NCBI GenBank assembly: GCA_041687395.1
Contig: JAWLCA010000001.1
Coordinates: forward strand, 1 to 64,000
Direction: 5' to 3'
Source: JAWLCA01 sp041687395
GTDB taxonomy: Bacteria; Pseudomonadota; Alphaproteobacteria; Rhodobacterales; Rhodobacteraceae
DNA: 64,000 nt
Made by a program: the position numbers and the translations under genes. Every line of letters begins with the position of its first letter. Position 1 is the stretch's first letter. The notes beneath the pieces were generated by a model. The model was not told the DNA's origin and searched no databases. It saw nothing but the letters and a program-made list of their open reading frames with translations. Positions 8,512 to 17,792 of the stretch are shown in pieces.

Positions 8512-8539
8512 CTTCAGTGTCCTTTCAGGGATGTCATCT

Positions 8540-8737
8540 TCAGGCGAGCAGGGTAGCGTCATAGCCTTCGGCGCGGATTGCCTCGGCCAGGGCTTCCGGG
8601 GATGCGGTCGACTCGACGATCACCGACTCCGCTGCGCGATCGATCTGCACCACTGCGTCGGCATCGATTTCGGTCACGGCGCGCCGCACGGCGGCTTCGC
8701 AATGGCCGCAGGTCATTCCCTTCACGACAAGTTCCAT
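8540..8737 (-). CDS. copZ: copper chaperone / heavy-metal-associated domain protein (CopZ-like)
   Basis: A 65-residue single HMA domain beginning MELVVKGMTCGHCEAAV, with metal-binding Cys at the MTCGHC motif. It should carry Cu(I) in the cytosol and hand it to CopA. The start at 8737 has GGAG upstream. A CueR-type operator lies 35-60 bases upstream. The DUF305 gene follows in the same direction 28 bases later and is likely in the same transcript. Confidence 0.88.
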   Translation of the reverse strand: MELVVKGMTCGHCEAAVRRAVTEIDADAVVQIDRAAESVIVESTASPEALAEAIRAEGYDATLLA

Positions 8738-8771
8738 TTTCCACTCCCAGCAATTCCGATATTCGGGATGT

Positions 8772-8797
8772 GGGGTTTCCAGCCGCTGGAAGGTCAA
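8772..8797 (-). promoter_or_regulatory. CueR-type operator/promoter of copZ
   Basis: On the minus strand the sequence is TTGACC, then TTCCAGCGGCTGGAA. This is the MerR/CueR-type dyad in an elongated spacer after a -35 element. It closely matches the site upstream of copA at 12222-12247. It lies in the 68-bp divergent spacer between copZ and the cytochrome c gene. Confidence 0.8.
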
Positions 8798-8805
8798 GGC
8801 CGCAG

Positions 8806-9264
8806 ATGATGAAATCGAGACATGATCGCCTGCCATTTTGGCTTCTGATGTCCGCGTGCGCCTTGGTGCCGTCGACCGCGCTTGCATTCTTCCACGCCGA
8901 TCCGCCGCATGCGCAGGGTCGCGCGCTCTATGCCGATCATTGTGCGGTCTGCCACGGTGCAGAGCTTGAGGGCGCGCCGGACTGGCGGCGTCCGGACGCG
9001 GACGGCCGCTATCCGGCCCCACCGCACGATGCCACGGGACACACTTGGCACCACGGCGACGGGATGTTGTTCGATTACGTGAAACGGGGCGGGCAGGCTG
9101 TGCTCGATGACATGGGCGTCGATTTCCGCTCCGCCATGCCGGCCTTTGGCGGGGTGCTCAGCGATGACGAGATCGCCGCGATCCTCGCCTTCATCCGCTC
9201 GACCTGGCCGCCCGAAGCGCGTGCCTTTCAGGCCGAGCGCACGGCGGCCGAATCCGCGCCCTGA
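8806..9264 (+). CDS. periplasmic c-type cytochrome of the copper cluster
   Basis: A 152-residue secreted cytochrome c. It has a signal peptide (about residues 1-26, ending ALAFFHAD), one CAVCH motif, an MPAFGGVLSDDEIAAILAFI segment with a likely Met ligand, and a C-terminal WPPEARAFQ tail. It is divergent from copZ and shares its CueR-operator spacer, so copper control or a copper-related role is inferred, not shown. Its last 37 bases overlap the end of the convergent cueR gene. The start could be either ATG of the ATGATG at 8806. Confidence 0.82.
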   Translation: MMKSRHDRLPFWLLMSACALVPSTALAFFHADPPHAQGRALYADHCAVCHGAELEGAPDWRRPDADGRYPAPPHDATGHTWHHGDGMLFDYVKRGGQAVLDDMGVDFRSAMPAFGGVLSDDEIAAILAFIRSTWPPEARAFQAERTAAESAP

Positions 9265-9665
9265 TCCGCGCCCTCGCCCGAGGCGAGGCGGTTCAGGATC
9301 GGGCAATCGGGCCGCTTGTCCCCGGCGCAGGCGCTGACGAGGTCGGACAGCGTGCCGCGCAGCGACTGCAGTTCGGCGATCCGCCCGTCGATTTCCGCCA
9401 GGTGCGCCTGCGCCAGCCGCTTGACGTCCTCGCTCGCGCGGCTTTCATCCTCGTAAAGGCCCAGAAGCGCGCGGCAGTCCTCGATCGAGAATCCCAGCCT
9501 GCGGGCGCGTGCCAGAAAGGCCAGCTTGTGAACATCGGCGTCGCGGAAGGCGCGGTAGCCGTTGGTGTCGCGCAGCGGGCGGATCAGGCCGATCTCCTCG
9601 TAATACCGGATCGTCTTGGCGGGCAGGCCGGATGCGGCGGCGGCGTCTCCGATGTTCAACGGCAT
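9228..9665 (-). CDS. cueR: Cu(I)-responsive MerR-family regulator CueR
   Basis: A 145-residue MerR regulator. The N-terminal winged helix (MPLNIGDAAAASGLPAKTIR then YYEEIGLI) is followed by a dimerisation helix and a C-terminal metal loop CAGDKRPDCPI (Cys113, Cys121), the two-cysteine Cu(I) site of CueR. It should activate copA and copZ from the two matching operators nearby. It lies just downstream of copA on the same strand (4-bp gap) and may be co-transcribed with it. Confidence 0.93.
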   Translation of the reverse strand: MPLNIGDAAAASGLPAKTIRYYEEIGLIRPLRDTNGYRAFRDADVHKLAFLARARRLGFSIEDCRALLGLYEDESRASEDVKRLAQAHLAEIDGRIAELQSLRGTLSDLVSACAGDKRPDCPILNRLASGEGADQGADSAAVRSA

Positions 9666-9669
9666 TCTC

Positions 9670-12183
9670 CTATTGGGCGGGGGCAGGCTGGGGGTGGGGC
9701 AGGGCCTCTGCCCGCACCGGGCTCTCCGCCATCACCGGGCGGATGCGGCGCAGCCGCAGCGCATTGGTCAGCACGAAGACGCTGGACAGCGCCATCGCGC
9801 CCGCCGCCAGCACCGGCGACAGCATCAGGCCGGTAACCGGGTACAGCACCCCTGCCGCGACCGGGATCAGCGCGGTGTTGTAGGCGAATGCCCAGAACAG
9901 ATTCTGCCGGATGTTGCGGATCGTGCGCCGGCTGACCTCCAGCGCGTTGACCACGCCGCGCAGGTCGCCCGACATCAACACCACGTCCGCAGCCTCGATC
10001 GCCACATCGGTGCCGCTGCCGATGGCGATGCCGACATCGGCCGAGGCCAGCGCGGGCGCGTCGTTCACCCCGTCACCGACAAAGGCCAGCGACCCGGCCT
10101 CGGCGCGCAACCGCTCCAGCGCCTCGACCTTGCCCTCGGGCAGCACCTCGGCCACCACCCGGTCGATGCCCAGGTCGGCGGCGATGGCCTCGGCCGTGGC
10201 GCGCCCGTCGCCGGTGATCATGGCAACCGTCAGCCCCGCCTCGTGCAGCGCCGCGATGGCGGCCGGGGTCGACGGCTTGATCCGGTCCGCGACCGCGATC
10301 AGCGCCGCCGCCTGCCCGTCGATGGCGGCGTACAGCGCGGTCTGCCCCCTGGCCGCCCGCGCCGCGCCGGCCTCGGCCAGATCGGCGAGCGCCACCGCCT
10401 CGCGCCGCATCAGCCGTTCCGATCCGATCAGCACCTCATGCCCCTCGACCACGGCCTGCACGCCAAAACCGGTCAGCGAGTCGAAGCTGTCGACCTGTGG
10501 CAGGCTCAGGCCTCGTTGCTTGGCGGCCCGCACCACCGCCTCGGCGATGGGATGTTCCGACAGCGCCTCGACCGCCGCGACTAGCCGCAGCACGCGGTCC
10601 GCGTCCTGCCCCTTGGCCACCTGCAGGTCGGTCAGTTCCGGCCGCCCCTCGGTCAGGGTGCCGGTCTTGTCGAAGGCCACGACCTTCACCCCCTCCAGCG
10701 CCTGCAGCGCGTCGCCCCTCCGGAACAGCACGCCCATGTCGGCCGCGCGGCCCGTGCCCACCATGATCGAGGTTGGCGTCGCCAGACCCATTGCGCAGGG
10801 GCAGGCGATGATCAGCACCGCCACCGACGCCACCAGCGCCAGCGACAGCCCCGCACCCGCCAGCAGCCAGACGACGAGCGTCAGCACGGCCACCGCCATC
10901 ACGGCGGGCACGAAATACAGCGTCACCCGGTCCACCAGCGCCTGAATGGGCAGTTTCGCGCCCTGTGCCTCCTCGACCATGCGGATGATGCGCGCCAGCG
11001 CCGTGTCGGCGCCGACCCGCGTCGCGCGGAACACCAGCGCCCCGGTGCCATTGACGGTGCCGCCCGTCACCTCGGCGCCCGCCGCCTTTTCCACCGGCAC
11101 CGGCTCGCCCGTAATCATGCTTTCATCCACAAAGGACGACCCGCTGACGACTTCGCCGTCGACCGCGATCTTCTCGCCCGGCCGGACATGGACGACATCG
11201 CCCACCATGATCGCGTCCAGCGACAGGTCCGCGACCTGTCCGTCACGCTCCACCCGCGCGGTGCGCGGCTGGAGGCCCACCAGACGCGCGATGGCCGCCC
11301 CGGTGCGCCCGCGCGCCCGCGCCTCCAGCCAGCGGCCCAGCAGGATCAGCGTCACGATCACGGCCGCGGCCTCGAAATACACCGCTGCGCTGCCCTCGGG
11401 CAGCAGACCGGGGGCAAAGGTCGCCACCACCGAAAAGCCCCAGGCCGCGCCCGTGCCGATCGCGACCAGGCTGTTCATGTCCGGCGCGCCCCGCACCAGC
11501 GCCGGCAGGCCGTGGCGGAAGAACTGCAGCCCCGGCCCGAACATCACGGCCGTCGTCAGGACGAACTGGATCACCCAGCTTTCCCACATGCCGATGGTCG
11601 TCATCACCCAGTGATGCATCGCGGGGATCATGTGGCTGCCCATTTCCAGCACGAAGACCGGCAGGGTCAGCACGGCGGCCAGCAGGGTCATCCGCCGCAG
11701 GCGCTCCATCTCGTGGGCCTTCTCGGCACCCTGGGCCGCGTGGGTCGTGTCGCCTTGCGGGCGGGCCTCATAGCCTGCCTTGCGCACCGCGGCGACCAGG
11801 CGCTCGGTCAGGCCCGACAGCGCCAGGTGCGTCACCGTCGCCGACTCGGTCGCCAGGTTGACCGAGGCCGAGGCGACGCCCGGCACCGCGCTCAGGCTGC
11901 GTTCCACCCGGCCCACGCAGGACGCGCAGGTCATGCCCGTGATTGCCAGAACGGTCTGGTCCTGTGCTGCCGGATAGCCGGTGCGGTCCAGCGCGGCCGC
12001 AATCTCTCGCGGGTCGGCCTCGCCTGTGATGCGCACGCTCTCGGTGGCCAGGTTCGCCTCGGCCCGGCTGACACCGCGCACGCCCGACAGGGCGCGTTCC
12101 ACCCGCCCCACGCAGGACGCGCAGGACATTCCCGTGACGCGCAACTGCATGGACGGTGTCATTGTAACTGCCCCATCGGGCAT
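9670..12183 (-). CDS. copA: Cu(I)-exporting P1B-type ATPase
   Basis: An 837-residue copper exporter. Two N-terminal HMA domains carry GMSCASC (Cys21, Cys24) and GMTCASC (Cys86, Cys89). The membrane metal site IACPCAMGLATP is near the middle, followed by the phosphorylation motif DKTGTLTEGRP, the SEHPIAEA nucleotide-binding motif with its HP dipeptide, and GDGVNDAPAL. The C-terminal MALSSVFVLTNALRL is also typical of CopA. A CueR operator lies 38-64 bases upstream. An in-frame ATG at residue 8 (MTPSMQL) is an alternative start. Confidence 0.95.
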   Translation of the reverse strand: MPDGAVTMTPSMQLRVTGMSCASCVGRVERALSGVRGVSRAEANLATESVRITGEADPREIAAALDRTGYPAAQDQTVLAITGMTCASCVGRVERSLSAVPGVASASVNLATESATVTHLALSGLTERLVAAVRKAGYEARPQGDTTHAAQGAEKAHEMERLRRMTLLAAVLTLPVFVLEMGSHMIPAMHHWVMTTIGMWESWVIQFVLTTAVMFGPGLQFFRHGLPALVRGAPDMNSLVAIGTGAAWGFSVVATFAPGLLPEGSAAVYFEAAAVIVTLILLGRWLEARARGRTGAAIARLVGLQPRTARVERDGQVADLSLDAIMVGDVVHVRPGEKIAVDGEVVSGSSFVDESMITGEPVPVEKAAGAEVTGGTVNGTGALVFRATRVGADTALARIIRMVEEAQGAKLPIQALVDRVTLYFVPAVMAVAVLTLVVWLLAGAGLSLALVASVAVLIIACPCAMGLATPTSIMVGTGRAADMGVLFRRGDALQALEGVKVVAFDKTGTLTEGRPELTDLQVAKGQDADRVLRLVAAVEALSEHPIAEAVVRAAKQRGLSLPQVDSFDSLTGFGVQAVVEGHEVLIGSERLMRREAVALADLAEAGAARAARGQTALYAAIDGQAAALIAVADRIKPSTPAAIAALHEAGLTVAMITGDGRATAEAIAADLGIDRVVAEVLPEGKVEALERLRAEAGSLAFVGDGVNDAPALASADVGIAIGSGTDVAIEAADVVLMSGDLRGVVNALEVSRRTIRNIRQNLFWAFAYNTALIPVAAGVLYPVTGLMLSPVLAAGAMALSSVFVLTNALRLRRIRPVMAESPVRAEALPHPQPAPAQ

Positions 12184-12221
12184 GGCCGCACCCTTTCGAT
12201 TCTCCGGTCTTCCCCTGACAT

Positions 12222-12247
12222 GGGGGTTCCCATGACTGGAAGGTCAA
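12222..12247 (-). promoter_or_regulatory. CueR-type operator/promoter of copA
   Basis: On the minus strand the sequence is TTGACC (12247-12242), then TTCCAGTCATGGGAA and CCCC. It is the same arrangement as the copZ site, with a -35 hexamer followed by a dyad in a long spacer. Confidence 0.8.
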
Positions 12248-12280
12248 GGGGAAGATGGGATCGAAACTGTGCTGCGACAA

Positions 12281-12298
12281 GGGCGGCCACGGCCGCCC
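12281..12298 (-). terminator. GC hairpin between msrA and copA
   Basis: GGGCGGCC and GGCCGCCC form an 8-bp inverted repeat with an AC centre, between the 3' end of msrA and the copA promoter on the minus strand. It is followed by TTGT in that direction. It could end msrA transcripts. Confidence 0.45.
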
Positions 12299-12317
12299 CC
12301 CGCCAAGGTTTGCGGGC

Positions 12318-12968
12318 TCAGGCCGTCAGGCCCACCGGGCAGGTGACGCCGGTGCCGCCGATGCCGCAATAGCCACCGGGATTCTTGGCCAGATATTGCT
12401 GGTGGTAATCCTCGGCGTAGTAGAAGGCCGGCGCGGGCAGGATCTCGGTGGTGATCGCGCCGTAACCTGCGGCCTTCAACCGGGCGGCATAGCCGTCGCG
12501 GCTGGCCTCGGCCGCCGCGCGCTGGGCGTCGTCATAGGTATAGATGCCGGATCGGTATTGCGTGCCGTGGTCGTTGCCCTGCCGCATCCCCTGGGTGGGG
12601 TCGTGGTTTTCCCAGAAGATCCGCAGCAGATCGTCATAGCTGATCTGCGCGGGGTCGAAGATGACCCGCACCACCTCGTTGTGGCCGGTCTGGCCGGTGC
12701 AGACCTCCTGATAGGTCGGGTTCGGGGTGTGGCCGGCGGCGTAGCCCGCCATCGTCAGCCAGACGCCGGGCGTCTGCCAGAAGATCCGCTCCACCCCCCA
12801 GAAACAGCCCATGCCGAACATCGCCTCGGCCATCCCCTCGGGCACCGGGGCCTTCAGCGGGCGGCCCGACAGGTGGTGGGTCTCGGCCGTCGGGATCGGG
12901 CGCTCGCGCCCCGGCAGCGCGTCGGCGGCACTGACCATTTCGGATTTCCTGCGGTTCAGAAAGAACAT
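12318..12968 (-). CDS. msrA: peptide-methionine (S)-S-oxide reductase
   Basis: A 216-residue MsrA that reduces the S form of methionine sulfoxide in oxidised proteins. The catalytic GCFWG motif holds Cys55, and the family blocks GYAAGHTPNPTYQEVCTGQTGH, DPTQGMRQGNDHGTQYRSGI and YHQQYL are present. C-terminal cysteines (GGYCGIGGTGVTCPVG) are likely resolving residues. Repair of oxidised methionine next to the copper genes is plausible, but the linkage is only positional. Confidence 0.95.
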   Translation of the reverse strand: MFFLNRRKSEMVSAADALPGRERPIPTAETHHLSGRPLKAPVPEGMAEAMFGMGCFWGVERIFWQTPGVWLTMAGYAAGHTPNPTYQEVCTGQTGHNEVVRVIFDPAQISYDDLLRIFWENHDPTQGMRQGNDHGTQYRSGIYTYDDAQRAAAEASRDGYAARLKAAGYGAITTEILPAPAFYYAEDYHQQYLAKNPGGYCGIGGTGVTCPVGLTA

Positions 12969-13134
12969 CGTCGCACCCCTCTTGGCTATCCCGCTGATAT
13001 AGGCCGGCGCGTAGCCCCGCGCCAGTTCGGCAGGGCCGCAGAGCGTGAGAAACGGTAAAGATCAGGTAAACAAGAAAGACGATATCATTTCTTTTCAGAT
13101 GCTTGCGATTCTGCTCACGCGTGAGCAGACCCGC

Positions 13135-15324
13135 CTACAGAAAGCTCTGCGGATCGATGTCTACCGCCAGCCGCAAGTTGGCCGGCAGCCGAACCTGCCC
13201 GATCCAGTCGGAAATCGCCGCCTGCAACGGCGCCCCCTTGTCGGCCTTCACCAGCAGCCGCACCCGGTGCCGCCCACGGATCCGCGCGATCGGGGCGGGG
13301 GCGGGTCCGAAAACCTGCGCCCCGATCCGCCTCAGCGGCGCATCCGCCCGCGCCAGCCGGTCGCCCACATCAAAGGCGTCGCCTGCGTTGGGCGAGGACA
13401 GGATGATCCCCGCCATCCGCCCATAGGGCGGCATCCGCAGCGCCTCGCGCTCCGCCGCCTCGGCCCGCCAGAACCCCTCTTCGTCGCCGCCCAGGATCGC
13501 GCGGATCACCGGGTGCTCGGGCTGGAATGTCTGCAGCAGCGCCACCCCCGGCTTGTCCGCACGCCCGGCCCGGCCCGCGACCTGCCGCATCAGCTGAAAC
13601 GTGCGTTCCGCCGCCCGCAGATCGGACCCCTGCAACCCCAGATCGGCATCGATCACCCCCACCAGCGTCAGCAGCGGGAAGTTGTGCCCCTTGGCCACCA
13701 GCTGCGTGCCGATGATGATATCGGCACCCCCCGCCGCGATGCTCTCGATCTCAGCCTTCAGCGCGCGGGCCGATCCGAACATGTCCGAAGACAGCAGCGC
13801 GATGCGGGCGTCGGGGAACAGCGCCGCCGTCTCCTCGGCCAGGCGCTCGACGCCGGGGCCCACCGGGGCCAGCTTCCCCTCTGCCCCGCAGGCAGGGCAG
13901 GCGGCGGGGATCGGCTTCGACTCGCCGCACTGGTGGCAGACCAGCCGCTTCTGGAACCGGTGCTCCACCATTCGCGCATCGCAATGCTCGCACCCGATCT
14001 GCTGGCCGCAGGCCCGGCAGATCGTGACCGGCGCATAGCCCCGGCGGTTCAGGAAAAGAAGCGCCTGCTCCCCCGCCGCGATCCGCGCCGTCACCGCCCG
14101 CGCCAGTGTCGGAGAGATCCATCGATTGCCCGGAAGATCCTCCACCCGCATGTCGATGGCCCGCATTTCGGGCAGGTCCGACGGCCCGAAGCGCGACGGC
14201 AGATCAAGCCGCGCGTATTTCCCGGCCTCGGCATTGGCCCAGGTTTCCAGCGACGGCGTGGCCGAGGCCAGCACCACCTGCGCCGAGGCCCCGGCCGCAC
14301 GCAGCACCGCCATGTCGCGGGCGTTGTAAAGCACGCCTTCCTCTTGCTTGTAGGACGTGTCGTGCTCCTCATCCACGACGATCAGGCCCAGATCGCGGAA
14401 CGGCAGGAAAAGGGCCGATCGCGCGCCGACCACCAGTTGCGCGCCGCCTTCGCCCACCATCCGCCACACCCGCCGCCGTTCGGTCTGGGTGATGCCGGAA
14501 TGCCATTCGGCGGGTTGCGCGCCGAACCGCGCCTCTACCCGCGCCAGGAACCCGGCGGTCAGCGCGATCTCGGGCAGCAGCACCAGCGCCTGACGGCCGT
14601 TGCGCAGACACTCGGCGACGGCTTCCAGATAGACCTCGGTCTTGCCTGACCCGGTCACGCCCTTCAGCAGGGTGGTGCCATAGGCCCCGCTTGCCACCGC
14701 TGCGCGCAGCGCCTCTGCCGCGGCCGCCTGATCCTCGGTCAGCTCCATCCCGGCGCGGTCGGGGTCAAGGTCGGTATAGGGCAGGTCGCGCGGCGCCTCC
14801 TCCTCCACCACGGCGCCCAGCTTCACCAGCCCCTTGATGACGCCGGTGCCCACGCCCGCCTCGCGCGCGATCTCGGCCAGCGTCAGGCCCGGCTGCGCCT
14901 GGATCACGTCCAGCACCCGGGCGCGGGCCTCGGTCATCCGGCCGGGGTCGTGCCCGCCCACGCGATAGACCCGGCGCAGCGCGGGTGCCTCGCCCAAGCC
15001 CGGCGCTCGAGTGGCCAGCCGCAGCATCGCCGACAGCGGCGTCAGGGTATAGGCCGCAGCCCGGCTCAGGAAATCGCGCAGCTCTTCGCGCATCGGGGCG
15101 GCGTCCAGCACACGGGTCACCGGGCGCAGCTTCGCCGCGTCGAACACGCCGTCGCCCGGCCCCCAGACCACGCCCACCACCCGGCGCGGCCCCAGCGGCA
15201 CCTCGACAAAGGCGCCGGTCGTGCAGCCGCCTTCGGGCGCCAGATAATCCAGCGCACGGTCGATCGGCTGGGTGGTCAGAACCGCCACCCGCGCACCTGC
15301 CGGGAACTCCGCCGCATCCATCAT
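13135..15324 (-). CDS. priA: primosomal protein N' (replication restart helicase)
   Basis: A 729-residue PriA that reloads the replisome at stalled forks. The N-terminal DNA-binding domain is followed by Walker A GVTGSGKTEVYLEAV, the DEEH box (VVDEEHDTSYKQ) and GSATPSLET. The zinc-binding cysteine pairs are CRACGQQIGCEHCDARM, then CHQCGESKPIPAACPACG. Motif VI-like GRAGRADKPG is also visible. It is divergent from the transaldolase gene (106-bp spacer). Confidence 0.95.
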   Translation of the reverse strand: MMDAAEFPAGARVAVLTTQPIDRALDYLAPEGGCTTGAFVEVPLGPRRVVGVVWGPGDGVFDAAKLRPVTRVLDAAPMREELRDFLSRAAAYTLTPLSAMLRLATRAPGLGEAPALRRVYRVGGHDPGRMTEARARVLDVIQAQPGLTLAEIAREAGVGTGVIKGLVKLGAVVEEEAPRDLPYTDLDPDRAGMELTEDQAAAAEALRAAVASGAYGTTLLKGVTGSGKTEVYLEAVAECLRNGRQALVLLPEIALTAGFLARVEARFGAQPAEWHSGITQTERRRVWRMVGEGGAQLVVGARSALFLPFRDLGLIVVDEEHDTSYKQEEGVLYNARDMAVLRAAGASAQVVLASATPSLETWANAEAGKYARLDLPSRFGPSDLPEMRAIDMRVEDLPGNRWISPTLARAVTARIAAGEQALLFLNRRGYAPVTICRACGQQIGCEHCDARMVEHRFQKRLVCHQCGESKPIPAACPACGAEGKLAPVGPGVERLAEETAALFPDARIALLSSDMFGSARALKAEIESIAAGGADIIIGTQLVAKGHNFPLLTLVGVIDADLGLQGSDLRAAERTFQLMRQVAGRAGRADKPGVALLQTFQPEHPVIRAILGGDEEGFWRAEAAEREALRMPPYGRMAGIILSSPNAGDAFDVGDRLARADAPLRRIGAQVFGPAPAPIARIRGRHRVRLLVKADKGAPLQAAISDWIGQVRLPANLRLAVDIDPQSFL

Positions 15325-15430
15325 CCGCCCTGCCTAGCGCAGCCCCGCCGCCGGTGCCACGCGCAAAAGCGCTTTCTGCCCCGGCCCCCATGCGCTAGAA
15401 CACGGCCGAAACCGAAACAGGGGGCAGACC

Positions 15431-16084
15431 ATGAAATTCTTCGTCGATACCGCCGATGTGGCGGCGATTTCCGAACTCAACGACCTGGGCATGGTGGACG
15501 GCGTCACCACGAACCCGTCACTGATCCTGAAGTCCGGCCGCGACATCCTTGAAGTCACGAAGGAAATCTGCGGCATCGTCGCCGGCCCCGTGTCGGCCGA
15601 GGTGGTGGCGCTGAAGGCCGAGGACATGATCACCGAGGGCCGCAAGCTGGCCGAGATCGCGCCCAACATCGCGGTCAAGGTGCCGCTGACCTGGGACGGG
15701 CTGAAGGCCTGCAAGGTGCTGACCGACGCCGGCCAGATGGTCAACGTCACCCTGTGCTTCTCGGTCAATCAGGCACTGATCGCGGCCAAGGCGGGGGCCA
15801 CCTTCATCAGCCCCTTCATCGGGCGGCTGGACGACATCAATGTCGACGGCACCGACCTGATCGCCGACATCCGGCAGGTCTATGACAATTACGGGTTCGA
15901 GACGCAGATCCTCGCGGCCTCGATCCGCAGCCCGAACCATGTGGCCGAGGTGGCGCGCATCGGTGCCGACGTGATGACAGCCCCGCCCGAGGTGATCCGC
16001 AAGTTGGCGTCGCACCCGCTGACCGATGCGGGATTGGCACAATTCATGAAGGATTGGGAAAAGACGGGGCAGAAAATCGTCTGA
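15431..16084 (+). CDS. tal: transaldolase / fructose-6-phosphate aldolase family protein
   Basis: A 217-residue short-form transaldolase (TalC/FSA family), a cytoplasmic TIM barrel. Recognisable parts are MKFFVDTADV, the DGVTTNPSLI strand, the Schiff-base lysine in NIAVKVPLTWDGLKA (Lys83), VNVTLCFSVNQALIAAKAGA, and SPFIGRLDD. Sequence alone does not separate transaldolase from fructose-6-phosphate aldolase activity. GGGGGCAG precedes the start. Confidence 0.92.
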   Translation: MKFFVDTADVAAISELNDLGMVDGVTTNPSLILKSGRDILEVTKEICGIVAGPVSAEVVALKAEDMITEGRKLAEIAPNIAVKVPLTWDGLKACKVLTDAGQMVNVTLCFSVNQALIAAKAGATFISPFIGRLDDINVDGTDLIADIRQVYDNYGFETQILAASIRSPNHVAEVARIGADVMTAPPEVIRKLASHPLTDAGLAQFMKDWEKTGQKIV

Positions 16085-16128
16085 CCTCTGCTAGTGTCGG
16101 CCAACAAAGAAAACGAGCAGGGGCAGAC

Positions 16129-16836
16129 ATGGCTGAACAGGCAAGTGTGAAACGGGCGGAAACCGCCGAGGATTTGCGGGCGCGCATCATGGCGGCACCA
16201 GAGGTGGTGCTGGACGACCCGGCTGTCATGCGCGCGCTGATCACCGCGACCGAGTCCGCGCGCGGCGGCAATGTCGTGGACCTGCGCGGAATCGCGATGG
16301 AGCGGCTGGAGGCGCGGCTCGACCGTCTGGAAGACGCGCACCGCTTCGTCATCGCGGCGGCCTATGACAACATCTCGGGCATGCAGCAGGTGCACCGCGC
16401 GGTGCTGGCGCTGCTGGAACCGGCCAGCTTCGACGACTTCCTGCGCACGCTGGCGGCCGAGGTGCCGGGGATGCTGCGGGTGGACAGCCTGCGCCTGGTG
16501 CTGGAGGCGGTGCAGGGCGGCGACGACCCGGCGTTGCGCCGCCATGCCGACGTGCTGCACATCGCGCCGCGCGGCTTCGTTGCGGGCTACATGGGCGCGG
16601 ACCGCGACGTCTCGCTCCGCCGCTGCCCGGCCGACGGCCCGTCGATCTATGGCCCCGGCGACGGCCCCATCGCATCCGAGGCATTGATGCGCATCGACCT
16701 TGGCCCCGGCCGCCTGCCGGGCCTGCTTGCGCTCGGCTCGGTCGAGGGCGAGCGGTTCCGCACCGGCGATGGTACCGACCTTCTGGCCTTTCTGGGCGCG
16801 GCCTTCGAAAGGGCGATGCGCCGCTGGCTGGCATGA
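16129..16836 (+). CDS. DUF484 family protein (GAF-like)
   Basis: A 235-residue protein of the DUF484 type, which usually sits directly upstream of xerC, as here. It begins MAEQASVKRAETAEDLRARI, has a helical N-terminal region (RLEARLDRLEDAHRFVIAAA) and a GAF-like C-terminal part ending GLLALGSVEGERF and AAFERAMRRWLA. The biochemical function is unknown. It overlaps xerC by four bases (ATGA), implying translational coupling. Confidence 0.85.
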   Translation: MAEQASVKRAETAEDLRARIMAAPEVVLDDPAVMRALITATESARGGNVVDLRGIAMERLEARLDRLEDAHRFVIAAAYDNISGMQQVHRAVLALLEPASFDDFLRTLAAEVPGMLRVDSLRLVLEAVQGGDDPALRRHADVLHIAPRGFVAGYMGADRDVSLRRCPADGPSIYGPGDGPIASEALMRIDLGPGRLPGLLALGSVEGERFRTGDGTDLLAFLGAAFERAMRRWLA

Positions 16837-17759
16837 GCACGCTGATCTCTCCGGCCGCGCGCGACGCGCTGGAGGGGTGGCTGGCGGGCCTGTCGGCGAT
16901 GCGCGGGGTGGCCGAGAACACGCTGACCGCCTATCGCGCCGATGCGGCGGGGTTTCTGGCCTTCCTCGCGCAGCACAGCGGTGGAGAGGTGAGGGGCCTT
17001 GCCCCGATTCTGGCCGTCGGATCGCGGGATTTGCGCGCCTGGATGGCGCATGAACGCGCCCGCGGCGTCTCGGCCCGGTCGCTGGCGCGCTCGCTCTCGG
17101 CGGTGAAATCCTTCTATCGCTGGCTGGCAGAGCGGGAAGGCATCGACCCCACCGCCGTCCTGTCGGCCCGCGGCCCGCGGTTTCAGCGCAAGCTGCCCCG
17201 TCCGCTGACCGAGGACGCCGCCCGCGACGTGATCGACCGCGTCGAACTGGGCCATACGACGCTCTGGATCGCCGCACGTGACGCCGCCGTCGTCACGCTG
17301 CTCTATGGCTGCGGGCTGCGGATTTCCGAGGCGCTGGGGCTGACCGGGCGCGATCATCCCTTGCCGTCGGTGCTGAAGATCCGGGGCAAGGGGGGCAAGG
17401 ACCGGATGGTTCCGGTGATCGCGCCAGCGCGCGATGCGGTGGCCGAGTATGTGCGCCTGTGTCCCTGGCCGGTCGAACGCGACGGGCCGCTGTTTCGCGG
17501 GGCGCGCGGCGGGGCCCTGAATGCGCGGCTGATCGCGCGGGCGATGGAGATGGCGCGGCTGCAGCTGGGCCTTCCGGCCACGGCCACGCCGCACGCGCTG
17601 CGGCATTCCTTTGCGACGCATCTTTTGTCCGCGGGGGGCGACCTGCGGGCGATTCAGGAGCTTCTGGGGCATGCTTCCCTTTCCACCACGCAGGCCTATA
17701 CATCGGTCGATACCGCGCGGCTGATGGAGGTTTACGATGCGGCGCACCCGCGTGCCTAA
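16833..17759 (+). CDS. xerC: site-specific tyrosine recombinase XerC
   Basis: A 308-residue tyrosine recombinase that, with XerD, resolves chromosome dimers at dif. It has an N-terminal SAM-like core-binding domain (ENTLTAYRADAAGFLAFL) and a catalytic domain with LLYGCGLRISEALGL (Arg), HALRHSFATHLLSAGGD (His-x-x-Arg), LLGHASLSTTQAYTSVD (His and the nucleophilic Tyr). Linkage to the DUF484 gene supports XerC rather than an integrase. No att sites or phage genes adjoin it. Confidence 0.93.
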   Translation: MSTLISPAARDALEGWLAGLSAMRGVAENTLTAYRADAAGFLAFLAQHSGGEVRGLAPILAVGSRDLRAWMAHERARGVSARSLARSLSAVKSFYRWLAEREGIDPTAVLSARGPRFQRKLPRPLTEDAARDVIDRVELGHTTLWIAARDAAVVTLLYGCGLRISEALGLTGRDHPLPSVLKIRGKGGKDRMVPVIAPARDAVAEYVRLCPWPVERDGPLFRGARGGALNARLIARAMEMARLQLGLPATATPHALRHSFATHLLSAGGDLRAIQELLGHASLSTTQAYTSVDTARLMEVYDAAHPRA

Positions 17760-17792
17760 AGCGTTGAAATACAATCTTTCCGGTGCCGGTTG

